Assembly (NCBI GenBank): GCA_025517465.1
Contig: JAOPKE010000010.1
Location: forward strand, 1-64,000
Direction: 5' to 3'
Source of the DNA: Halobacteria archaeon HArc-gm2
GTDB taxonomy: Archaea > Halobacteriota > Halobacteria > Halobacteriales > Haloarculaceae
Length of the DNA: 64,000 nucleotides
The position numbers were made by a program, and so were the translations under genes. The notes beneath the pieces were generated by a model, which was not told the DNA's origin, ran no database searches, and was given only the letters and a program-made list of their open reading frames with translations. Within the stretch, counting starts at the first letter, position 1; each line of letters opens with the position of its first letter. Below are positions 17,087 to 25,974 of the stretch, piece after piece.

Positions 17087-17482
17087 ATGGCCGAAGAGAA
17101 GACCCGGGTCGATTTCAACGCCCCGAAATCCCTCGTCGAGCGGGCCGACAGTGTCGTCGAGATCCTCGACATCTCGCGAACCCGGCTCCTCATCGACGCT
17201 CTCGAGGACGAGCTCGAAGCGTTCGCGAACGACGAGGAGTTCCGTCGTCGACTCGGCGACGCCTACTACGACGACCGCGTCGAGTACGACACCGTCGAAG
17301 CGGTCCTGGGTCGCGAGGAGGCGATGCGAATGAAACTCCTTCGAGAGTCGATCGACAGGACGCCTGCCGAACCTCGGCTCGCGGATGCGCTTCCGAGTGA
17401 CGACGAGTTTTACGACGGCGATGTGCCCGAGTATACCGATTCGGACGGGTCTGCATCGACGGACGACCAGTCGCACACCTGA
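17087..17482 (+). CDS. Antitoxin of a PIN-toxin pair (RHH-like)
   Basis: This 131-residue acidic protein starts MAEEKTRVDFNAPKSLVERA; a GTG one codon earlier is also possible. The 'TRVDFNAPKSLVERADSVVEILDISRTRLLIDAL' stretch is a strand plus two helices, typical of ribbon-helix-helix antitoxins (quoted here as positions 6-40). The C-terminal half is disordered and acidic, suited to neutralising a toxin. The PIN gene begins 2 nt after its stop, and a palindromic operator precedes it. Confidence 0.75.
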   Translation: MAEEKTRVDFNAPKSLVERADSVVEILDISRTRLLIDALEDELEAFANDEEFRRRLGDAYYDDRVEYDTVEAVLGREEAMRMKLLRESIDRTPAEPRLADALPSDDEFYDGDVPEYTDSDGSASTDDQSHT

Positions 17483-17484
17483 CG

Positions 17485-18078
17485 ATGTCAGAGCGAGCCG
17501 TCGCTGTCGTCGACACCAACGTGTTGCTCAATCTCGCAACACCGGTGGTCGACGGACGTCCGCAGGCACCCTCGGGTGCGGACCCACTCAAAGCGCTCCT
17601 CACGGCGTACGATGTCCACACACCTGCGAGTGTCCTCGGCGAAGTCACCGGCGCGACAGGTGACGACGACCTCCTGTCCGCTGCCGCCGATCTCGTGCTC
17701 CAGGCCGCTCACCATCTGACGACACACGACGTCGAGGAGCGGGCCGACGAGCCGCTCGACTACGGACTCGACCGCGGGGAATCCGAAGGGATCTGGCTGG
17801 CCAACGAGTTGGAGGCCGACCTCTTCGTCACGGACGAGTTCAATACGACCAACTACCTGTTCGTGACCCTCGCGCTCGACGACCAGAATACTCTCTTCAC
17901 AACACCGCACGTTCTCTGCACGCTCGCAACCCACGAGATCCTCCCTGTCGAATACGTCGACGCTGCGCTCACCTACTACGTCGAAACCAAGGGCTGGGAT
18001 GCACAGTACGTGGTCCAGCTACGGGGACAGTATCTGGGTACTGGTGCCGATCGCCCCGATAGAGAGGATCGATCGTAG
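17485..18078 (+). CDS. PIN-domain toxin (VapC-like)
   Basis: This 197-residue protein has the PIN signature: AVVDTNVLLNLAT (first acidic residue), a central E in GESEGIWLANELEADLFVTDEF with the further acidic residues of the D-(x)n-D pair, and a strand after it. PIN toxins cut RNA using acidic residues that bind metal. It pairs with the upstream antitoxin, 2 nt away. It is somewhat longer than standard VapC (~130 residues), as is common in haloarchaeal PIN proteins. Confidence 0.75.
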   Translation: MSERAVAVVDTNVLLNLATPVVDGRPQAPSGADPLKALLTAYDVHTPASVLGEVTGATGDDDLLSAAADLVLQAAHHLTTHDVEERADEPLDYGLDRGESEGIWLANELEADLFVTDEFNTTNYLFVTLALDDQNTLFTTPHVLCTLATHEILPVEYVDAALTYYVETKGWDAQYVVQLRGQYLGTGADRPDREDRS

Positions 18079-18123
18079 AAAGGTGACTCTGGAAGGGCGT
18101 GTCCCCCAGCTGTGGTATCTCTT

Positions 18124-18174
18124 CCTCCCCACCCTCCACTCTGTGCTTACTTCGATCCGTGCGCAGCTACGATC
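18124..18174 (+). repeat. Dispersed repeat, copy 1
   Basis: The core CCTCCCCACCCTCCACTCTG, then GTGCGCAGCTACGA, is shared with about 80 percent identity by the sequence at 37244-37294. Both copies lie shortly after the end of a gene or gene fragment. The type of repeat is not known. Confidence 0.5.
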
Positions 18175-18466
18175 TTAATTGCGGCTACCAGCGCTTAGCG
18201 GCCTCAATCCGCTAAAGGAAGTCTATACCCAGAGTTTCTGCAACGAGAGGATCAGCAAGAGAGTAGAGAGTATTTCCCAATATATCTGGAAAACTGTACA
18301 CTCCGTAGCACAACATTCGCCTGAAGTTGTTACCCACAGTCAACAATAATACGCAGAATGCCGGCATCTAGTATCGCGATACCGGTAGAGCGGTCGACTT
18401 TATCAGAGCGAAGATGCCAATCTCCTGTGATTGGTCCAATGAGAGAGCATGGCAAGCCAGAAAAAG

Positions 18467-18474
18467 TACTATAC
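18467..18474 (+). promoter_or_regulatory. TATA-like box
   Basis: TACTATAC lies about 26 bp before the ATG at 18497, the spacing expected for a leaderless haloarchaeal transcript. This decides for that start over the ATG at 18449. Confidence 0.5.
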
Positions 18475-18496
18475 TCTCCACTCCCGGCTATTTGCT

Positions 18497-19090
18497 ATGC
18501 CCACTCCGCCAGCACCGGACGAATACGACGACGTCAACGAGGCAGTCAAGGCCGAGTGGGAGGCCGAAACAACGCCGTACGAGCGCGTTCGACAGGTCGT
18601 CAGTCTCATGTATACGCCAACCTCGGTGGATTCCATTGCTGAGGATGCACTGACGACACCGAAGACGGCCCGCGAGCATCTCGAAGCACTCGCAGAAGAA
18701 GGGTTCGTGGAGACGGAGAACGGAGAACGCGGCGGGACCGACTATCGTCGCTCGCCGAAGTCACTCGTCGTCGAACAGGCAGTTGCTATCCTGGATACCG
18801 TCTCGGTCGAGGAACTCACGGACCGCATCACGGAGATGCGCCACACGATTGCCAGCTTTCAGGAATGCTACGACGTCGAGTCACTTGAAGCGCTGACGGT
18901 TGACCAGACGAATGATGTGCTCGGTGATGGGGCCGCCGATGGCGAGGGGATAGATCCCGAGACGCTACGAGAGTGGCAGACGACGCGTCGGAACCTCGCA
19001 TTCGCGAACGTCGCGCTCTCTATCGCCACTGCCGAGCGTATCGTCGACCCCGAAGCTGGCGGCGCCGACGGAGACGTCGCTGTCGAATAA
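18497..19090 (+). CDS. ArsR-like winged-helix regulator (DUF7342 type)
   Basis: This 197-residue protein starts MPTPPAPDEYDDVNEAVKAE. An N-terminal helix is followed by a winged helix (about 20-85: TPYERVRQVVSLMYTPTSVD; TPKTAREHLEALAEEGFVET; GGTDYRRSPKSL) and a helical region rich in Glu/Thr (about 95-180), as in haloarchaeal DUF7342 regulators. It is probably a cytoplasmic DNA-binding protein with unknown target. The same frame opens earlier at 18449, but promoter spacing favours the inner ATG. Confidence 0.7.
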   Translation: MPTPPAPDEYDDVNEAVKAEWEAETTPYERVRQVVSLMYTPTSVDSIAEDALTTPKTAREHLEALAEEGFVETENGERGGTDYRRSPKSLVVEQAVAILDTVSVEELTDRITEMRHTIASFQECYDVESLEALTVDQTNDVLGDGAADGEGIDPETLREWQTTRRNLAFANVALSIATAERIVDPEAGGADGDVAVE

Positions 19091-19202
19091 ACTACGAGCG
19101 GTCGTATCGGGCCGACCTTACTAAGCACGACGGCCCCACGAAATCGGAATTCGTACAATTCCTGGATACAGGCGTTGTCGAGAGAGACTCCAGAGAGCTT
19201 TG

Positions 19203-19307
19203 TTAGTCGCGTAGCTCCGCGACGGAGCGACCGACCTCACGAACGTGCTTGCTCCGTTCGATGTCGAGTTCCGCCGCGAGGTGATCGACGGTCTCTGTGA
19301 GAGTCAC
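19203..19307 (-). CDS. Very small ORF or gene tail
   Basis: The frame from GTG reads MTLTETVDHLAAELDIERSK followed by HVREVGRSVAELRD, a plausible helical 34-residue peptide. It follows the large ATPase gene on the same strand. The frame is open upstream of the GTG to the region of the ATPase stop, so it could instead be the tail of a lost gene. Confidence 0.3.
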   Translation of the reverse strand: MTLTETVDHLAAELDIERSKHVREVGRSVAELRD

Positions 19308-19347
19308 GTCTCTCGCTAGGTTGCCTTGCGGCGTAAGTCTAGTGTGA

Positions 19348-22300
19348 CTACTCCCGGTCTTCGAGGAGCGAATCTCGAACGTACTCGGCGGGATAGATTG
19401 CCGTCAGCCCTGGCGTCTCGATCTTGAACTGCTGGGGCGGCGTGTTCTGACTATAGGTCTTCTCGACACGCGGGTCGCCCTCAGGCGGGTCGTTCAACGC
19501 TGCGAGTACCTCGTGGCCGTCCGTGCGCGACATGACGATCCAGATGGCCTCCTCGGGTTCGCACGCGGCCATCTTGTCGAAGTCGTCGGGGACTGCCCGG
19601 TGGATGTCGTTGTTCACCCGTTCGACCTCGAGCGTGACGACGACGTCCCCCTCGCTGTCGAGGCCGGCCACGTCTAGTCGGCGCTGTTCGAAGTCGCTTG
19701 TTTCCTCCGCGACGTCGGCGGCGTCACCCATGAACGCCGCTGCGGGGAGCGAGCCCTCCTGTAACTCGTAGTAGGGGACGACTGTCTCGACGGCCGAGTC
19801 GGGGTCGGCCGCGTACTGCGCTTCGAGCAATCGGATCCCGAGTTCGACGCCGAAGACGTGTTCGCTCGACTCTTCGAGGTCGCCTTTCCCGTGGCCGTAG
19901 TCGACGCCACGCCTGTACGATTCCCCGATCGCCTTCCGGCCGTCCGGCGACACCGAGTAGATGCGATGTGGGTGGTCAGTGTCGTGCCGCACCAGGTCCG
20001 CGTCCAGGAGGGGCTGGAGGTCCTCCCTGTCGATCCCGACGTACTCCTCCAGGCGAAGCATCGAATCGGTCAGGAGGTCGTACGCCCGGGAGTCGTAGCG
20101 GCGCTGCTCGGCGTTGTAGACGGCCTGGACGAACAGCAACTGCGTCAACGACCACTCAGAGGCCATGACCTCCTCCGGTGTGAGTTTCAGGTTGAACTCG
20201 CAGACCGGGATGTCGTCGGAATCGACCTCGTCCAGCGAGTGACAGCACTCGATGGCGCGGTGCATCCCGTCGACGGACGGGTCGTACCGGTTCTCACACC
20301 CCTCACAGCGTATCGCGTCCGCCTCGGCGTCGTAGTCCACGCAGTCGGGCATGCGGCGCGTGTGTGGCAGTAGCGTATCGACGCGGAGGGCGGGATACGT
20401 CGTATCCAGACGCTCTGGTTCAGATTCGTCCGAATTCGATTCACTACCCGTTCCATCAGTCTCGTCGGTCTGGGCCGATTCGAAGCTCCCGTGTTGTCGA
20501 AGTCCCGCGTTCGCGGCTGTCTCCTCGCGTACCTGTTCGAAGGCAGTCTGGAAGTCACGTTCCTCGACTGCCGAGAGCGGGTCGTCACTGGCCGGGTGAC
20601 CGGCCGCGGCCGGGAGCGAACGGGCGAGGAATGGCCGGACCGCCTCGTCACCGAAGTCAGTCCCGGGACGGACGAGCCACTCACCACGACTCATCGCGGT
20701 CAGGCGTTTGTCGACCGCCTCCCGCGACATCGACTCCGTCGCCAGGACGCGCGGCAGGTCGGTATCGACCGAGACGTTCCCGACGACGAACGTCGCCGTC
20801 TCGTTGAGCACTTCCTGGTAGGTGTTGTGCTCGGGATCGGGGGATTCGAGCTGTTCGAGAAACTGCAACCCGAGTGCGACGGACAGGCCGAAACTGCGGC
20901 CCTCGGCGAGGAGCGTATCGAGCAGTCTGGTCGCCCCGACGTCACGCGCCTCTTCGAGGTAGAGATTGACCTGCGGCAGGTCGTCAGACCCGGAGTGGCG
21001 GCGTCGTTGCTCGCGGGCTTTGAGTGCCGTCCAGAGGTTCGAGAGGATCACCAGCGTCAGCGTCCGCTTGACCGACCCTTCCATCCCCGCGAAGTCGAAG
21101 ACGACGACCGTGTCCTCGTCGACGAGGTCGGTGAAGTCGAAGGACGGCTGTGCCGTGTCCGACTTTCCTCCACCGTTCTCGTCTGGTGTGTGTTCGAAGA
21201 CCGGCGCGAGACGACCATCCGTCGCGATCCGCTCGACGCGACCGACTGCGCCGCCGAGGATCTTGTTGAAGACGTCCCTGTCGCGCTCGGCGAGGCCTGA
21301 GAAGTAGTGGGTCAAGTTCTCGTCTGTCGTCGAGGGCATGGCCTCACCACGCTGGGTCCGCTGGAGGGCATCGTACAGGTCGGCGTGCGATATCGAGTCA
21401 CTCCCGTGGACTGGGTCGTAGAGCGCTCGCAGGTGATTGCGAATCGCCTTGACCGACTCAGTGGCGTCGCCGTAGTTCTCGGCGCCCATCACGCCCTGAA
21501 GGATCTCCGCGTAGTGGCCTGCCTTCCGCGATCGGGCTTCTTCCCTGGGGATGCCCGCATCCAGCAGCGGTTCGATGTCGAAAAACGAGAATGCAGGCAG
21601 CACGCGCGACAGGTCGAAGTACAGCACGTCGTCGAGGTCGCCGTACTCGGCGTAGTGCATCCGGAGGTACTCCGCTGCGGTGCCACCGCCCTTGTAGTCG
21701 AAGAGGACATCGGGACCCTCTGTCGCCGCGACGTTCGTGACCATCCCGCCCTCCACGAGGACGGACTTCCCCGAGCCAGTGTCGCCGACGACGACGAGAT
21801 GACGGTCCTGCTGGCTCGGCGTGAGATAGAACGGCTGGCCGTACGGTTGCCGGTCGTGGGTCAACGGCATGCACAGCGCCATCCCGGGCGGGGTGTACCG
21901 CACGAGTTGCTGTGGCGGCGGGAGCACGAGTGCGGTCTGTTCGACTGGCCGCGTCGCGAGCGCGCGGTGTCCATCGGGTGTGAGTCCCGTCCCGTCGACG
22001 AGACACAGCCCCGGCAACTCCTCGGGAGCGACGACGATACCCCGGCTCTGGCACGTATTCCACGGGAGCTTGTTCGATCTCGATTCGTAGGTCACGGGAT
22101 AGACCGTCTGTTCGACCAGCTCCTCGAACAGCGCCGTCCCGGGTGGCGTCTCACCGAGTGGCCTGAGATCCCCGTCCGTGACGACGTTTCCCCGTACTTC
22201 GTGGTATGGACCGTCGAGGCCACTGAGCGCGGTCCGCAACTGGCGGGCGACTGTCTCGGCCCGCTGTCTGTCGTCTCGCGTCAGCACGACGGCGCGAGCA

Positions 22301-23238
22301 GAGGCCCGAAGCGTGTGCTGGGGGTCACGCTCCTCGATGGCCTCGATGCGCTTGCGGTCCGACGCCGGTGGCGTGTATCGCTCCCGCTCCTCCCTGGTCC
22401 GCGGATAGATGATCTCCCGAATGGTGTCCAGCCCCGTCGCTGCCCCGTTCTCTATATCCGAGAGATACGTATTTGCCTGCCCACTCCAGTCGCCGTGAGT
22501 CTGGCAGACCAGCTGGTAGACGACCGGGAGCGCCGCGTTGCACATCGTCTCGATCACTGGTGCGACCGACGGCCGGTGAGACCCATCGTGGTGGTCCGAC
22601 GACGAGTTCGACCGCCGCGCCGACGCGCTCTGGTCAGCAAACGACGCCAGGGGCGTCTGCCAGTCGCGAGTCCGGTTCGTCTCGCCGTGATATTCGACCC
22701 CCGCGACGTACGGATGGACTGTCGTATCGATCGTCTCGCCGGTCGGCAACGAGACCGAGTGGCTCGCTGTCGCTGGATCGCCGATGGGCAGGAACTCCTC
22801 GACGTATCGGGGGTGCCACGTAACGTCCCGCAGTTCGTAGGTGTCCGGGAAACACCGTCGGAGGAGGCCTCTCAGGTCCTCGATCAACTCCGGGTTGGAC
22901 GTACCGACGAGATACCGCAGTTGCGGGTCTGGACGCCCGTCGGAGACGAGTAGCCACTCGACGAGCGGGACCTGTGCTGACCCACGAATCGTATCGAGCA
23001 CCCCGGTCTGTGTCTGGTCGGCGAGCAGTGCCTCCAGTTGTTGCATCGCTCGCGTCACTACGCCTGGATGTACTGTGCTCTCCGAGGGCCGGATCTCGAT
23101 GTACGGTCGAGGCTCGATCGGGTCCGTTGCCGGCATGGACTCGTCCGACCGTATCGAGTCCGGAACCGGGATCGGGAGTGTCGACGAGGTATCTGTTGCA
23201 GACTCGTCGTCCCCCCTGTCGGGCACGTCACTCGCCAT
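19348..23238 (-). CDS. HerA/TraG-type conjugation ATPase with C-terminal nuclease-like domain
   Basis: The protein has 1,296 residues. After a Ser/Thr-rich start and an N-terminal region (about 45-420) it has a RecA-like ATPase core with Walker A GDTGSGKSVL (about residue 490) and a later VVVFDFAG strand. A Walker-B-like NLYLEEARDVG and LAEGRSFGLSVALGLQFLEQL follow. These features match VirB4/TraG/HerA ATPases that pump DNA or drive conjugation. The C-terminal third has a Cys cluster (CEGCENRYD ... CCHSLDEV ... C), a winged-helix-like region and a strand pair RRLDVAGL/VVVTLEVERV resembling a PD-(D/E)xK fold. It marks a plasmid- or ICE-derived segment; no relaxase is visible nearby. Confidence 0.75.
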   Translation of the reverse strand: MASDVPDRGDDESATDTSSTLPIPVPDSIRSDESMPATDPIEPRPYIEIRPSESTVHPGVVTRAMQQLEALLADQTQTGVLDTIRGSAQVPLVEWLLVSDGRPDPQLRYLVGTSNPELIEDLRGLLRRCFPDTYELRDVTWHPRYVEEFLPIGDPATASHSVSLPTGETIDTTVHPYVAGVEYHGETNRTRDWQTPLASFADQSASARRSNSSSDHHDGSHRPSVAPVIETMCNAALPVVYQLVCQTHGDWSGQANTYLSDIENGAATGLDTIREIIYPRTREERERYTPPASDRKRIEAIEERDPQHTLRASARAVVLTRDDRQRAETVARQLRTALSGLDGPYHEVRGNVVTDGDLRPLGETPPGTALFEELVEQTVYPVTYESRSNKLPWNTCQSRGIVVAPEELPGLCLVDGTGLTPDGHRALATRPVEQTALVLPPPQQLVRYTPPGMALCMPLTHDRQPYGQPFYLTPSQQDRHLVVVGDTGSGKSVLVEGGMVTNVAATEGPDVLFDYKGGGTAAEYLRMHYAEYGDLDDVLYFDLSRVLPAFSFFDIEPLLDAGIPREEARSRKAGHYAEILQGVMGAENYGDATESVKAIRNHLRALYDPVHGSDSISHADLYDALQRTQRGEAMPSTTDENLTHYFSGLAERDRDVFNKILGGAVGRVERIATDGRLAPVFEHTPDENGGGKSDTAQPSFDFTDLVDEDTVVVFDFAGMEGSVKRTLTLVILSNLWTALKAREQRRRHSGSDDLPQVNLYLEEARDVGATRLLDTLLAEGRSFGLSVALGLQFLEQLESPDPEHNTYQEVLNETATFVVGNVSVDTDLPRVLATESMSREAVDKRLTAMSRGEWLVRPGTDFGDEAVRPFLARSLPAAAGHPASDDPLSAVEERDFQTAFEQVREETAANAGLRQHGSFESAQTDETDGTGSESNSDESEPERLDTTYPALRVDTLLPHTRRMPDCVDYDAEADAIRCEGCENRYDPSVDGMHRAIECCHSLDEVDSDDIPVCEFNLKLTPEEVMASEWSLTQLLFVQAVYNAEQRRYDSRAYDLLTDSMLRLEEYVGIDREDLQPLLDADLVRHDTDHPHRIYSVSPDGRKAIGESYRRGVDYGHGKGDLEESSEHVFGVELGIRLLEAQYAADPDSAVETVVPYYELQEGSLPAAAFMGDAADVAEETSDFEQRRLDVAGLDSEGDVVVTLEVERVNNDIHRAVPDDFDKMAACEPEEAIWIVMSRTDGHEVLAALNDPPEGDPRVEKTYSQNTPPQQFKIETPGLTAIYPAEYVRDSLLEDRE

Positions 23239-23454
23239 CGGTATCGTTCCCCGCTGGGAGTGTCATCAGCGGCATCCGTCTCTGCCGCCTGGATCGTGTA
23301 CTGCGCTCTCGGCCAGCAGACCGATGGTGCTGCAGTCTCCGATCCCGGGAACTGAACGGAGTCGATCCACATCGCTGTCGCCCTCGTCGAACGTTCGACC
23401 ACTGATCGGACGTCCCCATGCCCAAAATATTCGCGTAATTATATTTTAATTCAA

Positions 23455-24072
23455 CTATTTGGACCAGGGTTTCCAGGGCGGCACGAAGTGGCGTGCTACG
23501 ACTCTGTGGAGTCTCTCGGGGATGAAGAACCCCTGCCAGTCACGCTGGATACAGCAGTTGGCCTCGTTCCGATGTGAGACGACGGAAATTCCATCGGCAA
23601 TCACCTCTTTCGGCGCGAGCACGTCCCCGAGCGACGTGCGTTCGTGGTAGTGGGTCGCGAAGAGGGCCGTGGCCCGGACCCCCGTTTCAACTGCACAGGC
23701 CACCATCGCCCAGACCAACTGACACAGGCTTTCGGCGCCGCAAACGAATTCTCCAGTGCGTTCCGTATCTTCACGATCGGTGTTTTCGGCCGGTAGAATG
23801 GTTCTAAGGGGCAGACACTGGTCGTGTGTGAGCGGGCAGAAACGAAGGGCGACAGTCAAGATGCACGTCACAAGTGGACTGTGAGGGGCCTTGAGGGGTG
23901 TGAGAGGGCCAATTCGCGAAAAGCGGTGGGCCACCTGGGCGATAGCACGATGACAGTCTGAGACGGGTTCGTGCTTCACAATCGGTTTCCCTCTGGCGGT
24001 TTTGTTTGTGAGAGACAGAGAGCCTGGAACTGACCACGAAGTCTCGGCCTGGCGTAACTGCAGAGGTGCCAA
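23455..24072 (-). CDS. Uncertain ORF with MutS-like motif
   Basis: This is a 205-residue open frame with no gene opposite. It contains LVWAMVACAVETG and ATALFATHYHERTSL, similar to the Walker-B-distal 'WAV...G(A)xTLFATHYHEL' segment of MutS ATPases. Walker A and all upstream MutS domains are missing, and the composition (many Cys, His, Trp, few acidic residues) is unlike its neighbours. It could be a decayed MutS-related fragment or a chance frame. Confidence 0.3.
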   Translation of the reverse strand: MAPLQLRQAETSWSVPGSLSLTNKTARGKPIVKHEPVSDCHRAIAQVAHRFSRIGPLTPLKAPHSPLVTCILTVALRFCPLTHDQCLPLRTILPAENTDREDTERTGEFVCGAESLCQLVWAMVACAVETGVRATALFATHYHERTSLGDVLAPKEVIADGISVVSHRNEANCCIQRDWQGFFIPERLHRVVARHFVPPWKPWSK

Positions 24073-24079
24073 AAACAGG

Positions 24080-24100
24080 GGCTATACAGTCTGTATAGCC
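24080..24100. promoter_or_regulatory. Perfect 10-1-10 palindrome
   Basis: Arms GGCTATACAG and CTGTATAGCC flank one T, without mismatch, followed by TATTTTCC. Its geometry equals that of the operator near 17.07 kb. It could be a repressor site for the minus-strand frame to its left or a terminator hairpin; no regulator gene lies beside it. Confidence 0.45.
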
Positions 24101-24341
24101 TATTTTCCAGAGTATAGTAGTGGCCGTCCACGTCGCATGTCGTTCTTCACACACAGTCCGAGACTCCCGCAAGACCCATTCTACCGGGCTGTACTGCCGA
24201 TCGTGAAGCACAGACGGCCTAACGAGCGGTGCCGAGTGCCCCGTTCGACGGTCGTGTTCGTGTTACCCCGACTGTGAAGCGGTGCCGAGAGGCTCAATCG
24301 CCTCAAACCATTCGGAAATGGAAGACGGGATTCTACCTGCG

Positions 24342-25697
24342 TTAGACCTGATGTACGACTGCGTTTTCACCCTGGTACGTTTCAGGTAGATCGCCGATCC
24401 CCCAGCCGTCGCCAGTCGTTTCGATGTAGTAGTACTCTCGTCCATCTGCCTCCCAGTAATAGCCAGGTTGGTCTTTCCCATAGATCCCGGCAGCCATGTG
24501 CCCGGGCGGCTGGATCAACACCATATCGTAGTTAAATGGCTCCGTCTGGAGAATGGCTGCGAGGAGAATCGACGTGTCTTCACAGTCCCCACGGACCTCG
24601 ACCATGGTTTCCGTCACCGTCTTCGGGTAATCGTCGTATCCGGTATCGACGTCGTCGGTGACGTACGGGAAACTCTGGACCCAGTCGATGACGAACTCGA
24701 CTTTCTCTCGCTTCCCGGTAAACGAGTTCGCTTCTGCAGCTTCGTCGAGGATTTCAGCGATCGTTCCGGCGTTCCCGTTCGATTGAGCGAGTGCAACGTA
24801 CTCGCTATACCCTCGTCCCCGAGGTTCGTTCACGGATTGACTGTACGCGGATTTCCAGATGTACAGGCCAACTCGCCACGGCTGTCCCTGAGTTTGCCCG
24901 TCGAACTGGAGTCGATACGCGCCCTCGACAGATTTTCGCTCGAACCCATCTTGCGTGGCGTCATCCTGGGCGTAGCTCGGTGCGTCGCGTGTGATCTCGC
25001 CTGTGTCCGAGTTTACCCGGAACGGGTCACTTTCGTAGAGGAACGTCAGATCGTCCCCGTCGACGTCTTCTAGATCTTTGCCCTCGGGCATGGCGAAGAT
25101 CAGGTGATGGAGCCGTTTTCCACGGGAGACATCGCCTTCGGTCATCGAGACCGTGACGCGCGTCGAGTCACCGTCCCTGGGTGTGTCGATAGCATCACTG
25201 GAGCCGTACGCTACGCCCTCACCACGGGGGTACTCGTACGTAATGCCCACAATTTGGACACGGTCGTGGGGGATCTCGGGGTACGACGTCACGACAACTG
25301 TGGCATCCGTCGCAGAATACGAGTGGAGCCTGGACTGTTCACTCAGATGCTCTGAGACGGTCAACGTGTTCGAACTGCCTGCAGGCGTATCGTTCGTCGG
25401 GGTCGGCGACCTCGTTGGTTCGGGTGAACTGGTTCGTTCGGGGGTCGTCGTCGACGTGGCTGGCGTCGGCGTCACTCGGTCAGCTGCGTCAGTCGCTGTC
25501 TCTTGCAGATCGGACTTTCGCTGCACGTCGGGATCCGTGGGTGCGTAGTCTTCGCTATCGATCACGCCATCCCCGTCGCTATCTTGAATCGTATCGTCTT
25601 CTGGTGTCCCTCCTTCCTCGGAGGTACACCCTGCGAGAAGTGGTACCGAAACCGCAACCCCGTGAATGAATGTTCGCCGCGTACGCCCCGATTGCAT
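24342..25697 (-). CDS. Tat lipoprotein with transglutaminase-like protease domain
   Basis: The 451-residue protein has a twin-arginine signal with lipobox (RRTFIHGVAVSVPLLAGCT). Next come a short calcium-loop-like segment DSDGDGVIDSEDYAPTD and a Thr/Ser/Pro linker. The C-terminal half is a transglutaminase-like fold with the catalytic series VRGDCEDTSILLAAIL (Cys), QPPGHMAAGIYG (His) and YIETTGDGWGIG (acidic). Such domains act as cysteine proteases or cross-linking enzymes, here outside the cell. Function of this member unknown. Confidence 0.75.
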   Translation of the reverse strand: MQSGRTRRTFIHGVAVSVPLLAGCTSEEGGTPEDDTIQDSDGDGVIDSEDYAPTDPDVQRKSDLQETATDAADRVTPTPATSTTTPERTSSPEPTRSPTPTNDTPAGSSNTLTVSEHLSEQSRLHSYSATDATVVVTSYPEIPHDRVQIVGITYEYPRGEGVAYGSSDAIDTPRDGDSTRVTVSMTEGDVSRGKRLHHLIFAMPEGKDLEDVDGDDLTFLYESDPFRVNSDTGEITRDAPSYAQDDATQDGFERKSVEGAYRLQFDGQTQGQPWRVGLYIWKSAYSQSVNEPRGRGYSEYVALAQSNGNAGTIAEILDEAAEANSFTGKREKVEFVIDWVQSFPYVTDDVDTGYDDYPKTVTETMVEVRGDCEDTSILLAAILQTEPFNYDMVLIQPPGHMAAGIYGKDQPGYYWEADGREYYYIETTGDGWGIGDLPETYQGENAVVHQV

Positions 25698-25974
25698 ACC
25701 ACCCTAACTCTTGCTTCGTGGCTTCAACGTTCGGATTACCACACTATCCGTTACGTTTCTTTCCGTACAGGGACGGAGTCACGTTGTCTGGTCGCGTTCA
25801 GAGAACAGGTGCCTGTCCGTACAGCCACGACCGGGTTCGGGTGAGTGGCATCCTAGATCACCTGGTGTCGGCGTTCGGTTTCACCTATGTACCGTGTTGG
25901 ACCGGGGCTCCACCGTCGGGCGTCCAGTGAAACGTGCAATCGAACCGAGCCTCTTCAGCCTGCTTAACAATACG

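Larger units (their letters stand above)
18079..18496. other. Intergenic stretch with repeat and palindromes
   Basis: No gene is supportable here. It holds a short dispersed repeat (18124-18174), a small hairpin (TAGCGG/CCGCTA) near 18200, and a perfect 12-bp palindrome GTATCGCGATAC (18371-18382). That palindrome lies upstream of the next regulator and might be its operator. Confidence 0.4.

Noticed and set aside
21307-22953. Plus-strand frame of 548 codons
   Set aside because: Antisense of the HerA/TraG-type ATPase, which has clear Walker motifs on the minus strand.
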